Assembly (NCBI GenBank): GCA_016926235.1
Contig: JAFGOZ010000723.1
Span: 1-64,000, forward strand
Direction: 5' to 3'
DNA: 64,000 nucleotides
Origin: Bacteroidales bacterium
GTDB lineage: Bacteria; Bacteroidota; Bacteroidia; Bacteroidales; UBA10428
A program made the translations under genes and the position numbers. Shown piece by piece: positions 8,468-17,110 of this stretch. The notes under the pieces are model-generated. The model was not told the DNA's origin and ran no database searches. It saw only the letters and a list, made by a program, of their open reading frames with translations. Position 1 is the stretch's first letter. Each line of letters begins with the position of its first letter.

Positions 8468-8610
8468 ATATTGGTGGCGATATTTTATTAACATGCTTGA
8501 AGAAAGGGAATCATAGTTTTAGAAGATATTTAATGGGAAGTGGACGTTTTATTGGCAGTTCACTTGTTCTTGACTTCTTACATTGCACGTCGGTCTTTTG
8601 ATTTCCGAAA

Positions 8611-9144
8611 TTATTTATGTATTTCCACGAGTATATCATCCTTTAGCACGGTGTCTTCCTGCTTAATATTTATCTTACTGATACGCCCTGAAACATTGGC
8701 AACGATCTCATTTTGCATCTTCATTGCTTCAAGAACCAGTATTGGATCTCCTGCACTTACCTCAGCATTCACATCAATTAAAACATCTACGATTTTTCCG
8801 GGCATAGGAGCTGTAACACATTCTATCTTTGAATCTTTGCTGTGCTTTTTCAGATATTTCTTTCGTTTATATGAAATAGGTGTTTCAATGGAGAAAGTAT
8901 AGCTTACACCATTTATTAAAATATGGTATTTATTTTGATTCTTCTCAATGATCTCTGCAGGATATTTTTTATTCTGCCAAAGCAGGTAAGTAAATCCATC
9001 ATCACTTTCAAGAAGGATGATGTTTTGGCGTTTTTTATTTATCAATACTTCTTCTTCTTCGGTCTTGAAAACAATTTCGTACTTTTTATCGTTAAGGGCA
9101 ATGTACGTTGCATTCTCAATGGTTTCTTTTGTCTCTTTTGACAT
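8611..9144 (-). CDS. Biotin carboxyl carrier protein of acyl-CoA carboxylase
   Basis: 177 residues. The C-terminal biotinyl domain has EAMKMQNEI with the biotinylated lysine at K142, and a preceding APMPGKIVDV hairpin (residues 112-121), as in propionyl/methylmalonyl-CoA carboxylase and decarboxylase carriers. The first 100 residues form a beta-rich extension typical of Bacteroidota three-gene carboxylases. It carries carboxybiotin between the biotin carboxylase and the carboxyltransferase encoded just upstream in the same operon. It is the last gene; a hairpin terminator follows at 8406-8431, after about 180 bp with no recognisable gene. Confidence 0.95.
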   Translation of the reverse strand: MSKETKETIENATYIALNDKKYEIVFKTEEEEVLINKKRQNIILLESDDGFTYLLWQNKKYPAEIIEKNQNKYHILINGVSYTFSIETPISYKRKKYLKKHSKDSKIECVTAPMPGKIVDVLIDVNAEVSAGDPILVLEAMKMQNEIVANVSGRISKINIKQEDTVLKDDILVEIHK

Positions 9145-9179
9145 ATCTCTTCGTATTGGTTAATACTTGGGATCTTTTA

Positions 9180-10694
9180 TTATAATGACTTCATTCGTTT
9201 GTTGAGCAACCAGGGATCTATATGTTTGCCCTTTTCATAGTCAAGTACCAGGTCTTTATCCTGCTGAATTTCAAGAGTGTAATCCAAAGTGGCAAAATAT
9301 GCTGCCAGCATTTCTTCTTCTTCTTCCTGGTAATACATTTTTTTAAGCTCTTTTCCAATAAATGAAGTGTTGAAACTACCTTTTTTAAAAGCTTTGTTAA
9401 ATAATACAGCTTTATGAAATGGTATAGTAGTTTTAATACCTCGAATACGAATTTTACGCAAAGCAGCTATAGAACTGGCTATTGCCTTTTCTCTGTTTTC
9501 CCCCCATATGATAAGCTTGGCAATCATAGAATCGTAATAGGGTGTGATTACGGAGCAGTCTTCCACACCTGTATCAATGCGTATATATTTCCCTTTAGGG
9601 AAGATGATTTTTTCCAAAATGCCCAGGTTAGGAGAGAAGTTGGCCTGCACATCTTCAGCATTTATCCTGAATTCAAATGCCCATCCATCTAAAATTATGT
9701 CTTCTTGCTTAAATGGTAGTTTCTCATCTTCAGCAACTTTTATCATCATTTCAATAAGATCAATGCCTGTAATAGCTTCTGTAACAGGGTGTTCTACTTG
9801 AATACGAGTATTCATTTCCATGAAATAGTATTTTTTGTCTGAATCCAGTAAAAATTCTACAGTTCCGGCACTATAATAATTTACTGCTTTGGCAATTCTT
9901 ACAGCAGCTTCACCCATTTCTGTCCTTAATTTATCATCAAGAGCTGCTGATGGTGACTCTTCGATGAGTTTTTGGTGTTTTCGCTGTATGGAACATTCAC
10001 GTTCGCCTAAATGAACTACATTTCCCAGTTTGTCGGCAATTATTTGAAATTCAATATGTCTGGGGTTTTTTACATATTTTTCAATGAAAACAGAAGGATC
10101 TTTAAATGCTTTTTCTGCCTCGTTAGTAGCCATTTTAAACATATTTTCCATTTGTGAGGCCTTTTCAACAACACGCATTCCCCTGCCACCACCACCTGCC
10201 GAAGCTTTAATAATAACGGGGTACCCAATCTTGTCTGCTATCTCTAAAGCTTCTTTCGCGTTTTTTACATCGCCTTCGCTTCCTCCAAGAAGTGGTATAC
10301 CATGCTGTATAGCAAGTTGTTTGGCGATTATTTTATGTCCCATCTTATAAATTGCATCAGATGAAGGGCCAATGAATATTATCCCTTCTTCTTCACAACG
10401 TTTAGCAAAATCAGGACTTTCAGCTAAAAAACCGTAACCAGGATGAACAGCGGAGATTTTTTTGTCCTTAATAATTTTAATCAACAATTCAATATTCAAA
10501 AATTCCGGTGTTTCACCATCATAATCCGTACAATCTATTACTCCATCAGCATGCCTTAAGTAAAGTGCATTCGGTTCTTTACTTGTCTTAATTACATACG
10601 TTTTTATATCCAAAACTTTTGCTGTTTTAGATATACGTATTGCAATTTCTCCTCTATTGGCAATTAATATGCTTTTTATCTTCATAATTTTCAA
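9180..10694 (-). CDS. Biotin carboxylase subunit of acyl-CoA carboxylase
   Basis: 504 residues. It catalyses ATP-dependent carboxylation of carrier-bound biotin. Visible signatures are the N-terminal ILIANRGEIA (9-18), HPGYGFLAE, the ATP-grasp glycine loop GGGGRGM (167-173), the RECSIQR segment (232-238) and EMNTRIQVEHPVTE (293-306), which holds the Mg2+ and catalytic residues. The length is slightly above AccC, as for propionyl/acyl-CoA carboxylase A subunits; the C-terminal extension contains an acidic EEEEE stretch. It starts 3 bp after the carboxyltransferase stop and is followed 35 bp later by the carrier gene. Confidence 0.96.
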   Translation of the reverse strand: MKIMKIKSILIANRGEIAIRISKTAKVLDIKTYVIKTSKEPNALYLRHADGVIDCTDYDGETPEFLNIELLIKIIKDKKISAVHPGYGFLAESPDFAKRCEEEGIIFIGPSSDAIYKMGHKIIAKQLAIQHGIPLLGGSEGDVKNAKEALEIADKIGYPVIIKASAGGGGRGMRVVEKASQMENMFKMATNEAEKAFKDPSVFIEKYVKNPRHIEFQIIADKLGNVVHLGERECSIQRKHQKLIEESPSAALDDKLRTEMGEAAVRIAKAVNYYSAGTVEFLLDSDKKYYFMEMNTRIQVEHPVTEAITGIDLIEMMIKVAEDEKLPFKQEDIILDGWAFEFRINAEDVQANFSPNLGILEKIIFPKGKYIRIDTGVEDCSVITPYYDSMIAKLIIWGENREKAIASSIAALRKIRIRGIKTTIPFHKAVLFNKAFKKGSFNTSFIGKELKKMYYQEEEEEMLAAYFATLDYTLEIQQDKDLVLDYEKGKHIDPWLLNKRMKSL

Positions 10695-10697
10695 CTA

Positions 10698-12251
10698 TTA
10701 AAGAGGTATGTTACCGTGTTTTCTATGAGGAACATTCACATGTTTATTTTCCAGGGCTTCAAAAGCTCTGATAAGTTTTATCCGTGTATCAGCCGGATCA
10801 ATTACTTCGTCAATGTATCCTTTTTCGTCAGCAACATATGGATTGGCAACTTCGTCTCTGTATTTTGCAGCTAATTCCTTTTTTAGTTTTACCGGATCAT
10901 CGCTTTCTGCTAATTCTTTTCTAAACAGAATGGCTACTGCACCTTCTGGCCCCATTACGGCAATTTCAGCTGTTGGCCAGGCAAAGTTAAAGTCGCCACC
11001 CAGATTTTTACTGTTCATTACACAATATGCCCCACCGTATGATTTTCTTAATATTACCGTTACTTTTGGTACTGTGGCATCACTATATGCATACAATAGT
11101 TTTGCACCATGCCTTATTAAACCTCCATTTTCCTGGTTTATTCCGGGCAAAAAACCCGGAACATCTTCAAGTGTAAGGATAGGGATATTAAAAGAATCAC
11201 AAAATCTGATAAAACGGGCGGCTTTCATAGATGAATCGATGTCAAGACATCCGGCCAGAACCTTAGGTTGGTTGGCAATAATGCCAATTGATTTACCATT
11301 TAACCGGGCATAACCTATAACAATATTCTGTGCATATCCTTCTGCAACTTCCAAAAAGCGGCCATTATCTACAATAAATTTTATAACATCTTTTACATCA
11401 TAAGGTTTATTGGGATCATCGGGAACAACGTCTCTCAGACGTTCTTCGCGTCTGTTTGGATCGTCAGAAGGTTCAATATAAGGAGGGTTTTCCAGATTGT
11501 TTGAAGGAAAGTAAGACAGAAGCCTTTTTACTCCCATTATGGTATTTTCTTCATCTTCAAAAACAAAATGAGACACCCCACTTTTCTTGCTATGCACAGT
11601 TGCCCCGCCTAAGTCTTCGAAGGTAACATCTTCATTTAAAACTTCTTTTACCACATTAGGACCTGTAACAAACATGTAGCTTGTTATGTCCGTCATAAAT
11701 ACAAAATCAGTAATAGCAGGGGAATATACTGCGCCACCAGCTGCAGGGCCCATAATAACAGATATCTGAGGAATAACCCCGGAGGACATCACGTTACGGT
11801 GAAAAATACCAGCATAACCGGCTAGACTGGCAACTCCTTCCTGGATACGGGCACCACCTGAATCTATTAATCCGATCATAGGAGCACCCATTTTTAATGC
11901 CATGTCTTGTATTTTCATAATCTTTGCTGCATGAACCGAACCCAATGATCCTCCCATTGAAGTGAAGTCCTGTGCATAAACAAAAGCCAGGCGTCCCTGT
12001 ATTTTACCATGACCGATGGTTACTCCATCACCATATGTTTGTGCAATAGTGCCAAACCCTGAGCCAGATCCAGGTGTTACAAACCTGTCTATTTCCTCAA
12101 AAGTACCGGGATCGAATAATAGGGCTATTCTTTCTTCAGCGGTGAGCTTGCCTTTCGAATGCTGTTTTTCAGCTCTGGTTTTATCGTGTTGTTTATCGTA
12201 TACTTCTTGTCTCTCAAGAAATTTTTTAAAATATCTGCCGTTTACGTCCAT
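10698..12251 (-). CDS. Acyl-CoA (propionyl-CoA type) carboxyltransferase subunit
   Basis: 517 residues, full length for the PccB/MmdA family. It transfers carboxyl from biotin to an acyl-CoA, or the reverse. The oxyanion-hole glycines are visible in MGPAAGGAVYSPAITDF (N-half) and in RKSYGGAYCVMNS (C-half), along with IGLIDSGGARIQEGV and the C-terminal HRKHGNIPL. The neighbours (biotin carboxylase, carrier) make a soluble propionyl-CoA/methylmalonyl-CoA carboxylase more likely than a sodium-pumping decarboxylase, since no membrane beta subunit is present. First gene of the operon; an 8-4-8 inverted repeat sits 14 bp upstream of its start. Confidence 0.95.
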   Translation of the reverse strand: MDVNGRYFKKFLERQEVYDKQHDKTRAEKQHSKGKLTAEERIALLFDPGTFEEIDRFVTPGSGSGFGTIAQTYGDGVTIGHGKIQGRLAFVYAQDFTSMGGSLGSVHAAKIMKIQDMALKMGAPMIGLIDSGGARIQEGVASLAGYAGIFHRNVMSSGVIPQISVIMGPAAGGAVYSPAITDFVFMTDITSYMFVTGPNVVKEVLNEDVTFEDLGGATVHSKKSGVSHFVFEDEENTIMGVKRLLSYFPSNNLENPPYIEPSDDPNRREERLRDVVPDDPNKPYDVKDVIKFIVDNGRFLEVAEGYAQNIVIGYARLNGKSIGIIANQPKVLAGCLDIDSSMKAARFIRFCDSFNIPILTLEDVPGFLPGINQENGGLIRHGAKLLYAYSDATVPKVTVILRKSYGGAYCVMNSKNLGGDFNFAWPTAEIAVMGPEGAVAILFRKELAESDDPVKLKKELAAKYRDEVANPYVADEKGYIDEVIDPADTRIKLIRAFEALENKHVNVPHRKHGNIPL

Positions 12252-12599
12252 GTTATTTTTGTTTATTCAAATTCGAAAATTTGAACGAAATTGGTTGCTA
12301 AAATAGAACAATTTTTTAAAATATAATTCTTGTTATTTTCAATGAAAATTTGTATAGACTTCTAATGTATTCTTTATGACTGTGTTGCATTTTACTTTAA
12401 ATTTATATTGTAATCCAATCCTACTTTGCCATCATTTTTAGTATATTAAGTGCACAAATTCGTACGCATGATATACGAGCTGGTACATTTTCATACATCT
12501 TGAATTTAAAAATAAAAGTAGTTATTAATTGATTTTGAAATATTTAGGTTTTTTGGCATACTTAATGATTTAAAAATATAAATCATAAAATGTATTAGA
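12252..12599. other. Divergent intergenic region
   Basis: 348 bp between the carboxylase operon (-) and an unknown gene (+). Apart from the palindrome at 12266-12285 I see only AT-rich DNA. No ORF or RNA gene is recognisable, and no exact -33/-7 pair was found on either strand. Confidence 0.6.
12266..12285. promoter_or_regulatory. Perfect 8-4-8 inverted repeat before the carboxylase operon
   Basis: TTCAAATT-CGAA-AATTTGAA is a perfect palindrome 14-34 bases upstream of the carboxyltransferase start. Its place, without a U-tract, suits a repressor operator or a leader hairpin controlling the operon. No regulator gene lies nearby. Confidence 0.45.
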
Positions 12600-13685
12600 A
12601 TGCTTATAAGAAAGGTTTTTGTGTTCGTTTATATCTTAATAAATTGTTTTTTTTCATATAGTAGACAAAATGAAATTATCTCCAAAACTAAACAAGAATT
12701 TCTAAATATCGAAAGGAAAAATGATACAATTTCAAAATCAGTTTTTAATGGTTCTGATACACTGAATATTACAATTTTATTAAATCTTCATGAACTTTTA
12801 GCTGATACTTCAAAAACAAGTAAGGATTTTCCGGCAATTCTGATTTATGATGAATCTTCGACAACGAGTGATACATTGTTAATAGATATAGCAAAAAGAG
12901 GTAAATTCAGAAAGAAGACCGAAAACTGTGATTTTCCTCCTTTATCGATCAAATTCCATGATGATGCAAAAGGAAGTATTTTTGAAAATGGCGAGAAACT
13001 CAAGTTAGTGACACATTGCAATACATGTAATAAGGATTTTGAACAATATTTATTCCAGGAATATCTTATTTATAAGCTGTATAATATCATTACAGATGTA
13101 AGTTATAAAACAAAGCTTGTAAATATAACCTATAGGGATACTTTGACAGGAGAAGAAATTCATTCGTATGCTTTTTTCATTGAAAGTAACGAAAGCCTTG
13201 AAAACAGGTTAGGAGGGGACTTAATTAAAGCTAAAACCGCTCCAATTGATAAAATTGATAAGGAAAGCATGGCCAAACTCATTTTCTTTCAGAATATGAT
13301 TATTAATTCGGATTGGTCTGTTTCAATTATGCATAATATTAAAATGATATCATTAGATCCTTTTTATGCGCCGGTTCCAATACCTTATGATTTTGATTGG
13401 GCGGGTATTATTGACATTCCATACAGTACATATCTTTATACTGCAAAAGATGGACATACTCCACAACGGAAGTTTAAAGGTGTTTGTATTGAAAGAAAGC
13501 ATGTAAAACAGACTGTACGGTATTTTAATGAAAAGAAAGAAGAAATATATGATCTTTACACGAGTTTTAAATTATTGGATAATAAGCAATTAGAAAGAAT
13601 TCTGAAATCCTATGATGAATTCTACCGAACGATAAATAATTCATTTACATTACATAAAGAGCTAAAATCTCTTTGTAAAAAGTAA
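12600..13685 (+). CDS. Exported protein of unknown function, possibly CotH-kinase-like
   Basis: 361 residues with an N-terminal signal-like segment (VFVFVYILINCFFSY). I do not recognise an annotated family with certainty. The order of conserved-looking blocks recalls CotH protein kinases: R100-G101 followed by a basic FRKK stretch, KLKLVTHC (133-140), NSDWS (236-240), HN at 245-246, and YDFDWAG (263-269), which parallels the VWDFDAG metal-binding motif of the CotH protein at 52690-53991. The cysteine pair CNTC (140-143) is notable. This relationship is inference. It stands alone, divergent from the carboxylase operon. Confidence 0.6.
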   Translation: MLIRKVFVFVYILINCFFSYSRQNEIISKTKQEFLNIERKNDTISKSVFNGSDTLNITILLNLHELLADTSKTSKDFPAILIYDESSTTSDTLLIDIAKRGKFRKKTENCDFPPLSIKFHDDAKGSIFENGEKLKLVTHCNTCNKDFEQYLFQEYLIYKLYNIITDVSYKTKLVNITYRDTLTGEEIHSYAFFIESNESLENRLGGDLIKAKTAPIDKIDKESMAKLIFFQNMIINSDWSVSIMHNIKMISLDPFYAPVPIPYDFDWAGIIDIPYSTYLYTAKDGHTPQRKFKGVCIERKHVKQTVRYFNEKKEEIYDLYTSFKLLDNKQLERILKSYDEFYRTINNSFTLHKELKSLCKK

Positions 13686-14052
13686 AATTTGTTCTACCTT
13701 TATAGCTATTAGTTTAAACAGATACCCTGGTAGTATACCCTCAGACAGAAAATTATTGATTATATTTTGACGAGCCTCTAAAAAAATGGGGTCAAAGTAT
13801 AAATATAATTGATTAATGTCTTAAAATTATTAAGGAATCCTCCATATTTCCTGTTAGATAAGTTGCTTTCATCGGATAAACAGTATTCTCCAAAACAATG
13901 GATAATTAAGGGATGCAGAAGGCTATGTAAAGTTATGAACTATTTAAGCACGAACTTGTTGAAAATGTTTTCTGGGAGGTAAAAAAAAAACCTCTACATT
14001 TGTCGCGAAATTAAAATAACAAAGAAGGGTTATTTGCAAGACTCAAAAAGTC
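13686..14052. other. Intergenic region upstream of serine hydrolase gene
   Basis: 367 bp with no convincing ORF. It holds promoter-like elements near 13976-14002. Around 13788 the phrase GGGGTCAAAGTATAAA recalls a phrase at 29346 (GGGTCAGACTCTAAA), but two short matches are not enough to call a repeat family. The rest is AT-rich with no visible structure. Confidence 0.5.
13976..14002 (+). promoter_or_regulatory. Candidate promoter with short inverted repeat
   Basis: TACATTTG at 13995-14002 fits the -7 box TAnnTTTG, about 50 bp before the hydrolase start. Immediately upstream, GAGGT and ACCTC flank an A-tract (13976-13994), placing a small inverted repeat between the expected -33 and -7 positions. 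No clear -33 box is present. Confidence 0.35.
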
Positions 14053-15381
14053 ATGAAAATCAAAATATTTATTAAAGCAATCCTATTAGTAGTTTTGTTT
14101 TTCTGGGGGATAGAGTTCAGTTTCTCTGATAAGGACTCGACGGAGACGATTTATGCTGCTAATCATAAAGCCATCTCACACAGACTTAACAATAATCTTT
14201 CAACATTTAAGGAAACTTTGGTTATAGATGATATTGTAACCAGATTCATGAAAGAAAATGGACTTATAGGAGCTACAGTTGCTATTGCCAAAGACGGAAG
14301 ATTAGTCTATACAAAAGGCTTTGGCTATTCCGATAAAGAAAACCTTGAAATGGTTGAGCCGAAACATGTATTTCGTATAGCTAGTGTTTCAAAGCTGGTT
14401 ACAGGAATCGCAATAATGAAACTTGTTGAAGAAGGAAAGCTTTCTTTAGAAGATAAAGTCTTTGGACCTGAAGGCATACTTTCAGATAGCGTATACACGG
14501 ATGTTTTGGATAAACGTATCTATGAAATTAAAGTTAAGCATTTGCTCTATCATACTGGTGGATGGAGCCGCAATATGGGTGACCCTATGTTTGCTCCCGT
14601 AGCGATTGCGCATTATATGAAAGAAGATTTACCAATAGGACCTGAAACTATTATAAAATATACTCTGCAGCGTAAAAAGCTGGCTTACAAACCAGGAACA
14701 CGTTATAGTTATTCTAATCTGGGATATGCTATTCTTGGAGAAGTAGTCGAGGAGAAAACGGGTATGAACTACGAAGATTATGTTAAGCAAGAGATATTAG
14801 AGCCAGTTGGTATTTACGATATACATATTGGTACAAATTTCTACGAGGATAAAGCTCCTAATGAGGTGCGTTATTATGAACCCGCAGGTTCAAGAAAATG
14901 CCTTGCATGTGATGGTTCAGGCAGGTATGTTGCTAAAGCCTATGGTGGTAATAACATTCAGGCCCTTGGCGCTGCAGGAGGCTGGGTAGCATCATCATCC
15001 GAACTTTTAAAATTAGTCTTATCAGTGGATGGTTTTGATTCAAAACCAGATATTTTGCGGGAAGGTATTATTGACACTATGACTACCCGGGATCCTGTAA
15101 GCAGGAGTGTGATAGGTTGGAAAGGAAGTGATGGCTATGGAACCTGGTGGCGTACTGGAACTCTCTCAGGTACCACTGCACTTGTAATGCGTCATAAAAA
15201 TGGTATTAGCTGGGTGTTTATTACTAATACTTCTTCTAAGAGTCATCGTATACATAATGCTATATCAAGAATGATGTTTCAGGCGGTAAATAGTGTAAAG
15301 GAATGGCCCGATCATGACCTATATCTTTACTATCAACCTGAGAAGATTAATCCTATTGAATTATTAAGTGTAAATCCTTGA
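14053..15381 (+). CDS. Exported beta-lactamase-fold serine hydrolase
   Basis: 442 residues with a signal peptide (ILLVVLFFWGIEFSFS). It belongs to the class C beta-lactamase/DD-peptidase-like family (PF00144). The nucleophile motif SVSK is at 111-114 and the tyrosine motif YSN at 220-222. The third motif is probably the RTGTLSG segment near residues 371-377 in place of KTG/HxG. Family members are D-amino-acid peptidases, esterases or penicillin-binding proteins; which one cannot be told. A CLACDGSGR cysteine pair around residue 280 is an unusual insertion. It stands alone with its own promoter-like sequence. Confidence 0.88.
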   Translation: MKIKIFIKAILLVVLFFWGIEFSFSDKDSTETIYAANHKAISHRLNNNLSTFKETLVIDDIVTRFMKENGLIGATVAIAKDGRLVYTKGFGYSDKENLEMVEPKHVFRIASVSKLVTGIAIMKLVEEGKLSLEDKVFGPEGILSDSVYTDVLDKRIYEIKVKHLLYHTGGWSRNMGDPMFAPVAIAHYMKEDLPIGPETIIKYTLQRKKLAYKPGTRYSYSNLGYAILGEVVEEKTGMNYEDYVKQEILEPVGIYDIHIGTNFYEDKAPNEVRYYEPAGSRKCLACDGSGRYVAKAYGGNNIQALGAAGGWVASSSELLKLVLSVDGFDSKPDILREGIIDTMTTRDPVSRSVIGWKGSDGYGTWWRTGTLSGTTALVMRHKNGISWVFITNTSSKSHRIHNAISRMMFQAVNSVKEWPDHDLYLYYQPEKINPIELLSVNP

Positions 15382-15490
15382 TATCAGAGATTCTACTACT
15401 TACATTTTCACATTACTATAGTCTTAATATATGAGGTTTGTCAAAAACACGTATTTGTCGTGTTAAAAATTTCATGTATAATTCTAAAAT

Positions 15491-15520
15491 ATATTAGATA
15501 AAAATTCTTTGTCTAATATT
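15491..15520. promoter_or_regulatory. Palindromic operator-like site (TTAGATAAA family)
   Basis: ATATTAGATAAA-AATTC-TTTGTCTAATATT is a long inverted repeat with one mismatch in the arms, 56 bp upstream of the orphan gene at 15576. The core TTAGATAAA-N5-TTTGTCTAA matches sites at 4599-4621 and 16587-16608. Confidence 0.55.
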
Positions 15521-15575
15521 TTATTTATATCTTTACTGTACTCAAATATTACTAATCCATTTTATACCTAAAGGA

Positions 15576-16523
15576 ATGGAACTTGCACATAATTGCCAGA
15601 TTAATTTCAATGCTCTTGAAAATGAGGGTATTGATGTTTTTATCTTCACACCCGAACTATCGATTGAATCAAACATCAAGAGTAAATTTCATCACGAAGC
15701 TGAGAAAAAGATTGCGTTCTGCAAAACACAATCCATTGATTCAATATCAGTTAGTACGCTTGAAGCACTAAAAGAATACGAATGTGTCAATTTAAACGAA
15801 TCCTTTAATGAACAAATTGAGGATGTCCTTACCAAAACACTGCATAGCTTATCGAAGAATGAAATAAATATTCTGATAGATTATACCTGCATGCCAAGTA
15901 TTTGGTACAGTTCTATTATCAGTTATTTTGTCGAAAATGATCCTGAATTATATAAAGTTCAGCTTTTTTTTAGCTATTCGCAATCTTTAGGTACATCAGA
16001 AGCGAAGAAAAACAAAAGAAGATATGATTCATTAAGGGTTCCCCCATCTCCAATAGAACATCGAAACAGGCCAACAGCTCTGGTACTTGGTTTGGGGCAG
16101 GAAAAACTTCAAAAGCAGGATTTGAACTATGATGTTGAGGCTAGTGAAACATTCGCTTTTTTCCCGGATCCTTCTGGCGATATGGCCTATAGCAATACGT
16201 TGATCCGAAACAATACAAAGATACTTAAACAAATTAAAAACGAGAAGTTATACAAGTACCCGGTATCCAATACTGAAATGACCTATTCGTTGCTTTCTTC
16301 GGTATGTCTCGATTTAAGGCTTGATCATAAAGTTGTTATTGCACCAATGGGGCCGAAGCCTTTTAGTTTAAATTGTCATTTATTGGCTGCACAATATCCT
16401 GATATCCAGGTTTTATCTGATCTGAATGCAGAAAATGGCACACCTGATGGGAGGGAGTTTCAGGGTGAATGTATAATAAATAAAGTGGTTTTTTGTAATC
16501 CGGAAGATTGGGATAAGTTTTAA
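15576..16523 (+). CDS. Orphan alpha/beta protein of unknown function
   Basis: 315 residues, cytoplasmic, with no signal peptide. I do not recognise a named family. Distinct segments are IDYTCMPSIWYSSIISYF (residues about 105-122), ALVLGLGQEKL, AFFPDPSGD, KLYKYPVSNTEMTYSLL, and VVIAPMGPKPFSLNCHLL near the C-terminal third. The last two recall, from memory, uncharacterised proteins with a L-G-P-K motif found in some signalling or defence-like neighbourhoods; this is not firm. A palindromic site precedes it and a related one precedes the small zinc-ribbon gene downstream, suggesting shared control. No toxin, nuclease or NTPase motif is visible. Confidence 0.7.
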   Translation: MELAHNCQINFNALENEGIDVFIFTPELSIESNIKSKFHHEAEKKIAFCKTQSIDSISVSTLEALKEYECVNLNESFNEQIEDVLTKTLHSLSKNEINILIDYTCMPSIWYSSIISYFVENDPELYKVQLFFSYSQSLGTSEAKKNKRRYDSLRVPPSPIEHRNRPTALVLGLGQEKLQKQDLNYDVEASETFAFFPDPSGDMAYSNTLIRNNTKILKQIKNEKLYKYPVSNTEMTYSLLSSVCLDLRLDHKVVIAPMGPKPFSLNCHLLAAQYPDIQVLSDLNAENGTPDGREFQGECIINKVVFCNPEDWDKF

Positions 16524-16586
16524 AAAATATCAATTGAAATATTCCTTTGGGTTTGAAACAATAACCAGTGCCTATACGTAATTATA

Positions 16587-16608
16587 TTAGATAAAATTAA
16601 ATATCTAA
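16587..16608. promoter_or_regulatory. Palindromic operator-like site (TTAGATAAA family)
   Basis: TTAGATA-AAATTAAA-TATCTAA is a perfect 7-8-7 inverted repeat ending 4 bp before the ATG of the zinc-ribbon gene. A protein bound here would block translation-start-proximal transcription. It matches the site upstream of 15576. Confidence 0.5.
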
Positions 16609-16612
16609 CTGA

Positions 16613-16801
16613 ATGAAGGGGCAGAACAGGGAAACTTTAAAAAGATGTCCAAGATGTGGAAAATCATACACCTCTGAAGAGATTTGCATAATTTGTAAAA
16701 ATGAACTTCTACTCCAGTATAATCATAAGATTGACTGGAAAACAGCTTACCAGATTGAACAGGAAGTAAACGCAGGGAAAAGTATGCGTCTTAATTTCTA
16801 G
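16613..16801 (+). CDS. Small zinc-ribbon-like protein
   Basis: 62 residues. Four cysteines in two CxxC knuckles (CPRCGKSYTSEEICIIC, residues 12-28) would bind one zinc ion, followed by a helical, lysine/glutamate-rich tail. Such proteins often act as nucleic-acid or protein-binding adaptors; the specific role is unknown. It lies 89 bp after the orphan gene and has a related palindrome directly before its start, which supports a shared regulator. The coding reading is supported by codon-like periodicity and the intact Cys pattern. Confidence 0.68.
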   Translation: MKGQNRETLKRCPRCGKSYTSEEICIICKNELLLQYNHKIDWKTAYQIEQEVNAGKSMRLNF

Positions 16802-17110
16802 GTTCATAATTGCAGGATTACTTTCTAGATAGTGTTTTTTCTTTAATATAATAGTTGTTAGCAATTAGCGATAAGTTATTGGCCGTTAGCCATTACTTAT
16901 ATGTTATTTACACTACTTAATTTTCTATTACTAAAAGCCAAAGCCTTTTTTTATCTTCCCACCAAACAATTTCTTATCAATAGTGTTATTAAACATAAAC
17001 AAAGTATTCATCTCAATTCATTTGGAATGATGAATGATTAAATAGCTAAAAGGTGTTTCCTTTTAAAGTATAATTATTTAAATTTATGTAACTTATTAAA
17101 TAAAACATTC
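16802..17110. other. Intergenic region with TTAGC-rich short repeat
   Basis: 309 bp with no gene. At about 16858-16898 the units TTAGCAATTAGCG, TTATTGGCCG and TTAGCCATTA form a degenerate short repeat of the kind scattered between Bacteroidota genes. The rest is AT-rich leader DNA of the E2 gene with no exact promoter boxes. Confidence 0.45.

Noticed and set aside
10813..11313. 166-residue open frame on the plus strand
   Set aside because: Antisense to the intact carboxyltransferase gene, with no motif or independent start context.
10698..12251. Sodium-pumping methylmalonyl-CoA decarboxylase complex
   Set aside because: No membrane beta subunit or gamma/OadG-like gene is present; a biotin carboxylase gene is, which fits a carboxylase.
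13780..13810. GGGGTCAAAGTATAAA phrase, similar to 29346-29360, as a transposon or REP-element end
   Set aside because: Only a short imperfect match, no inverted partner, no transposase.
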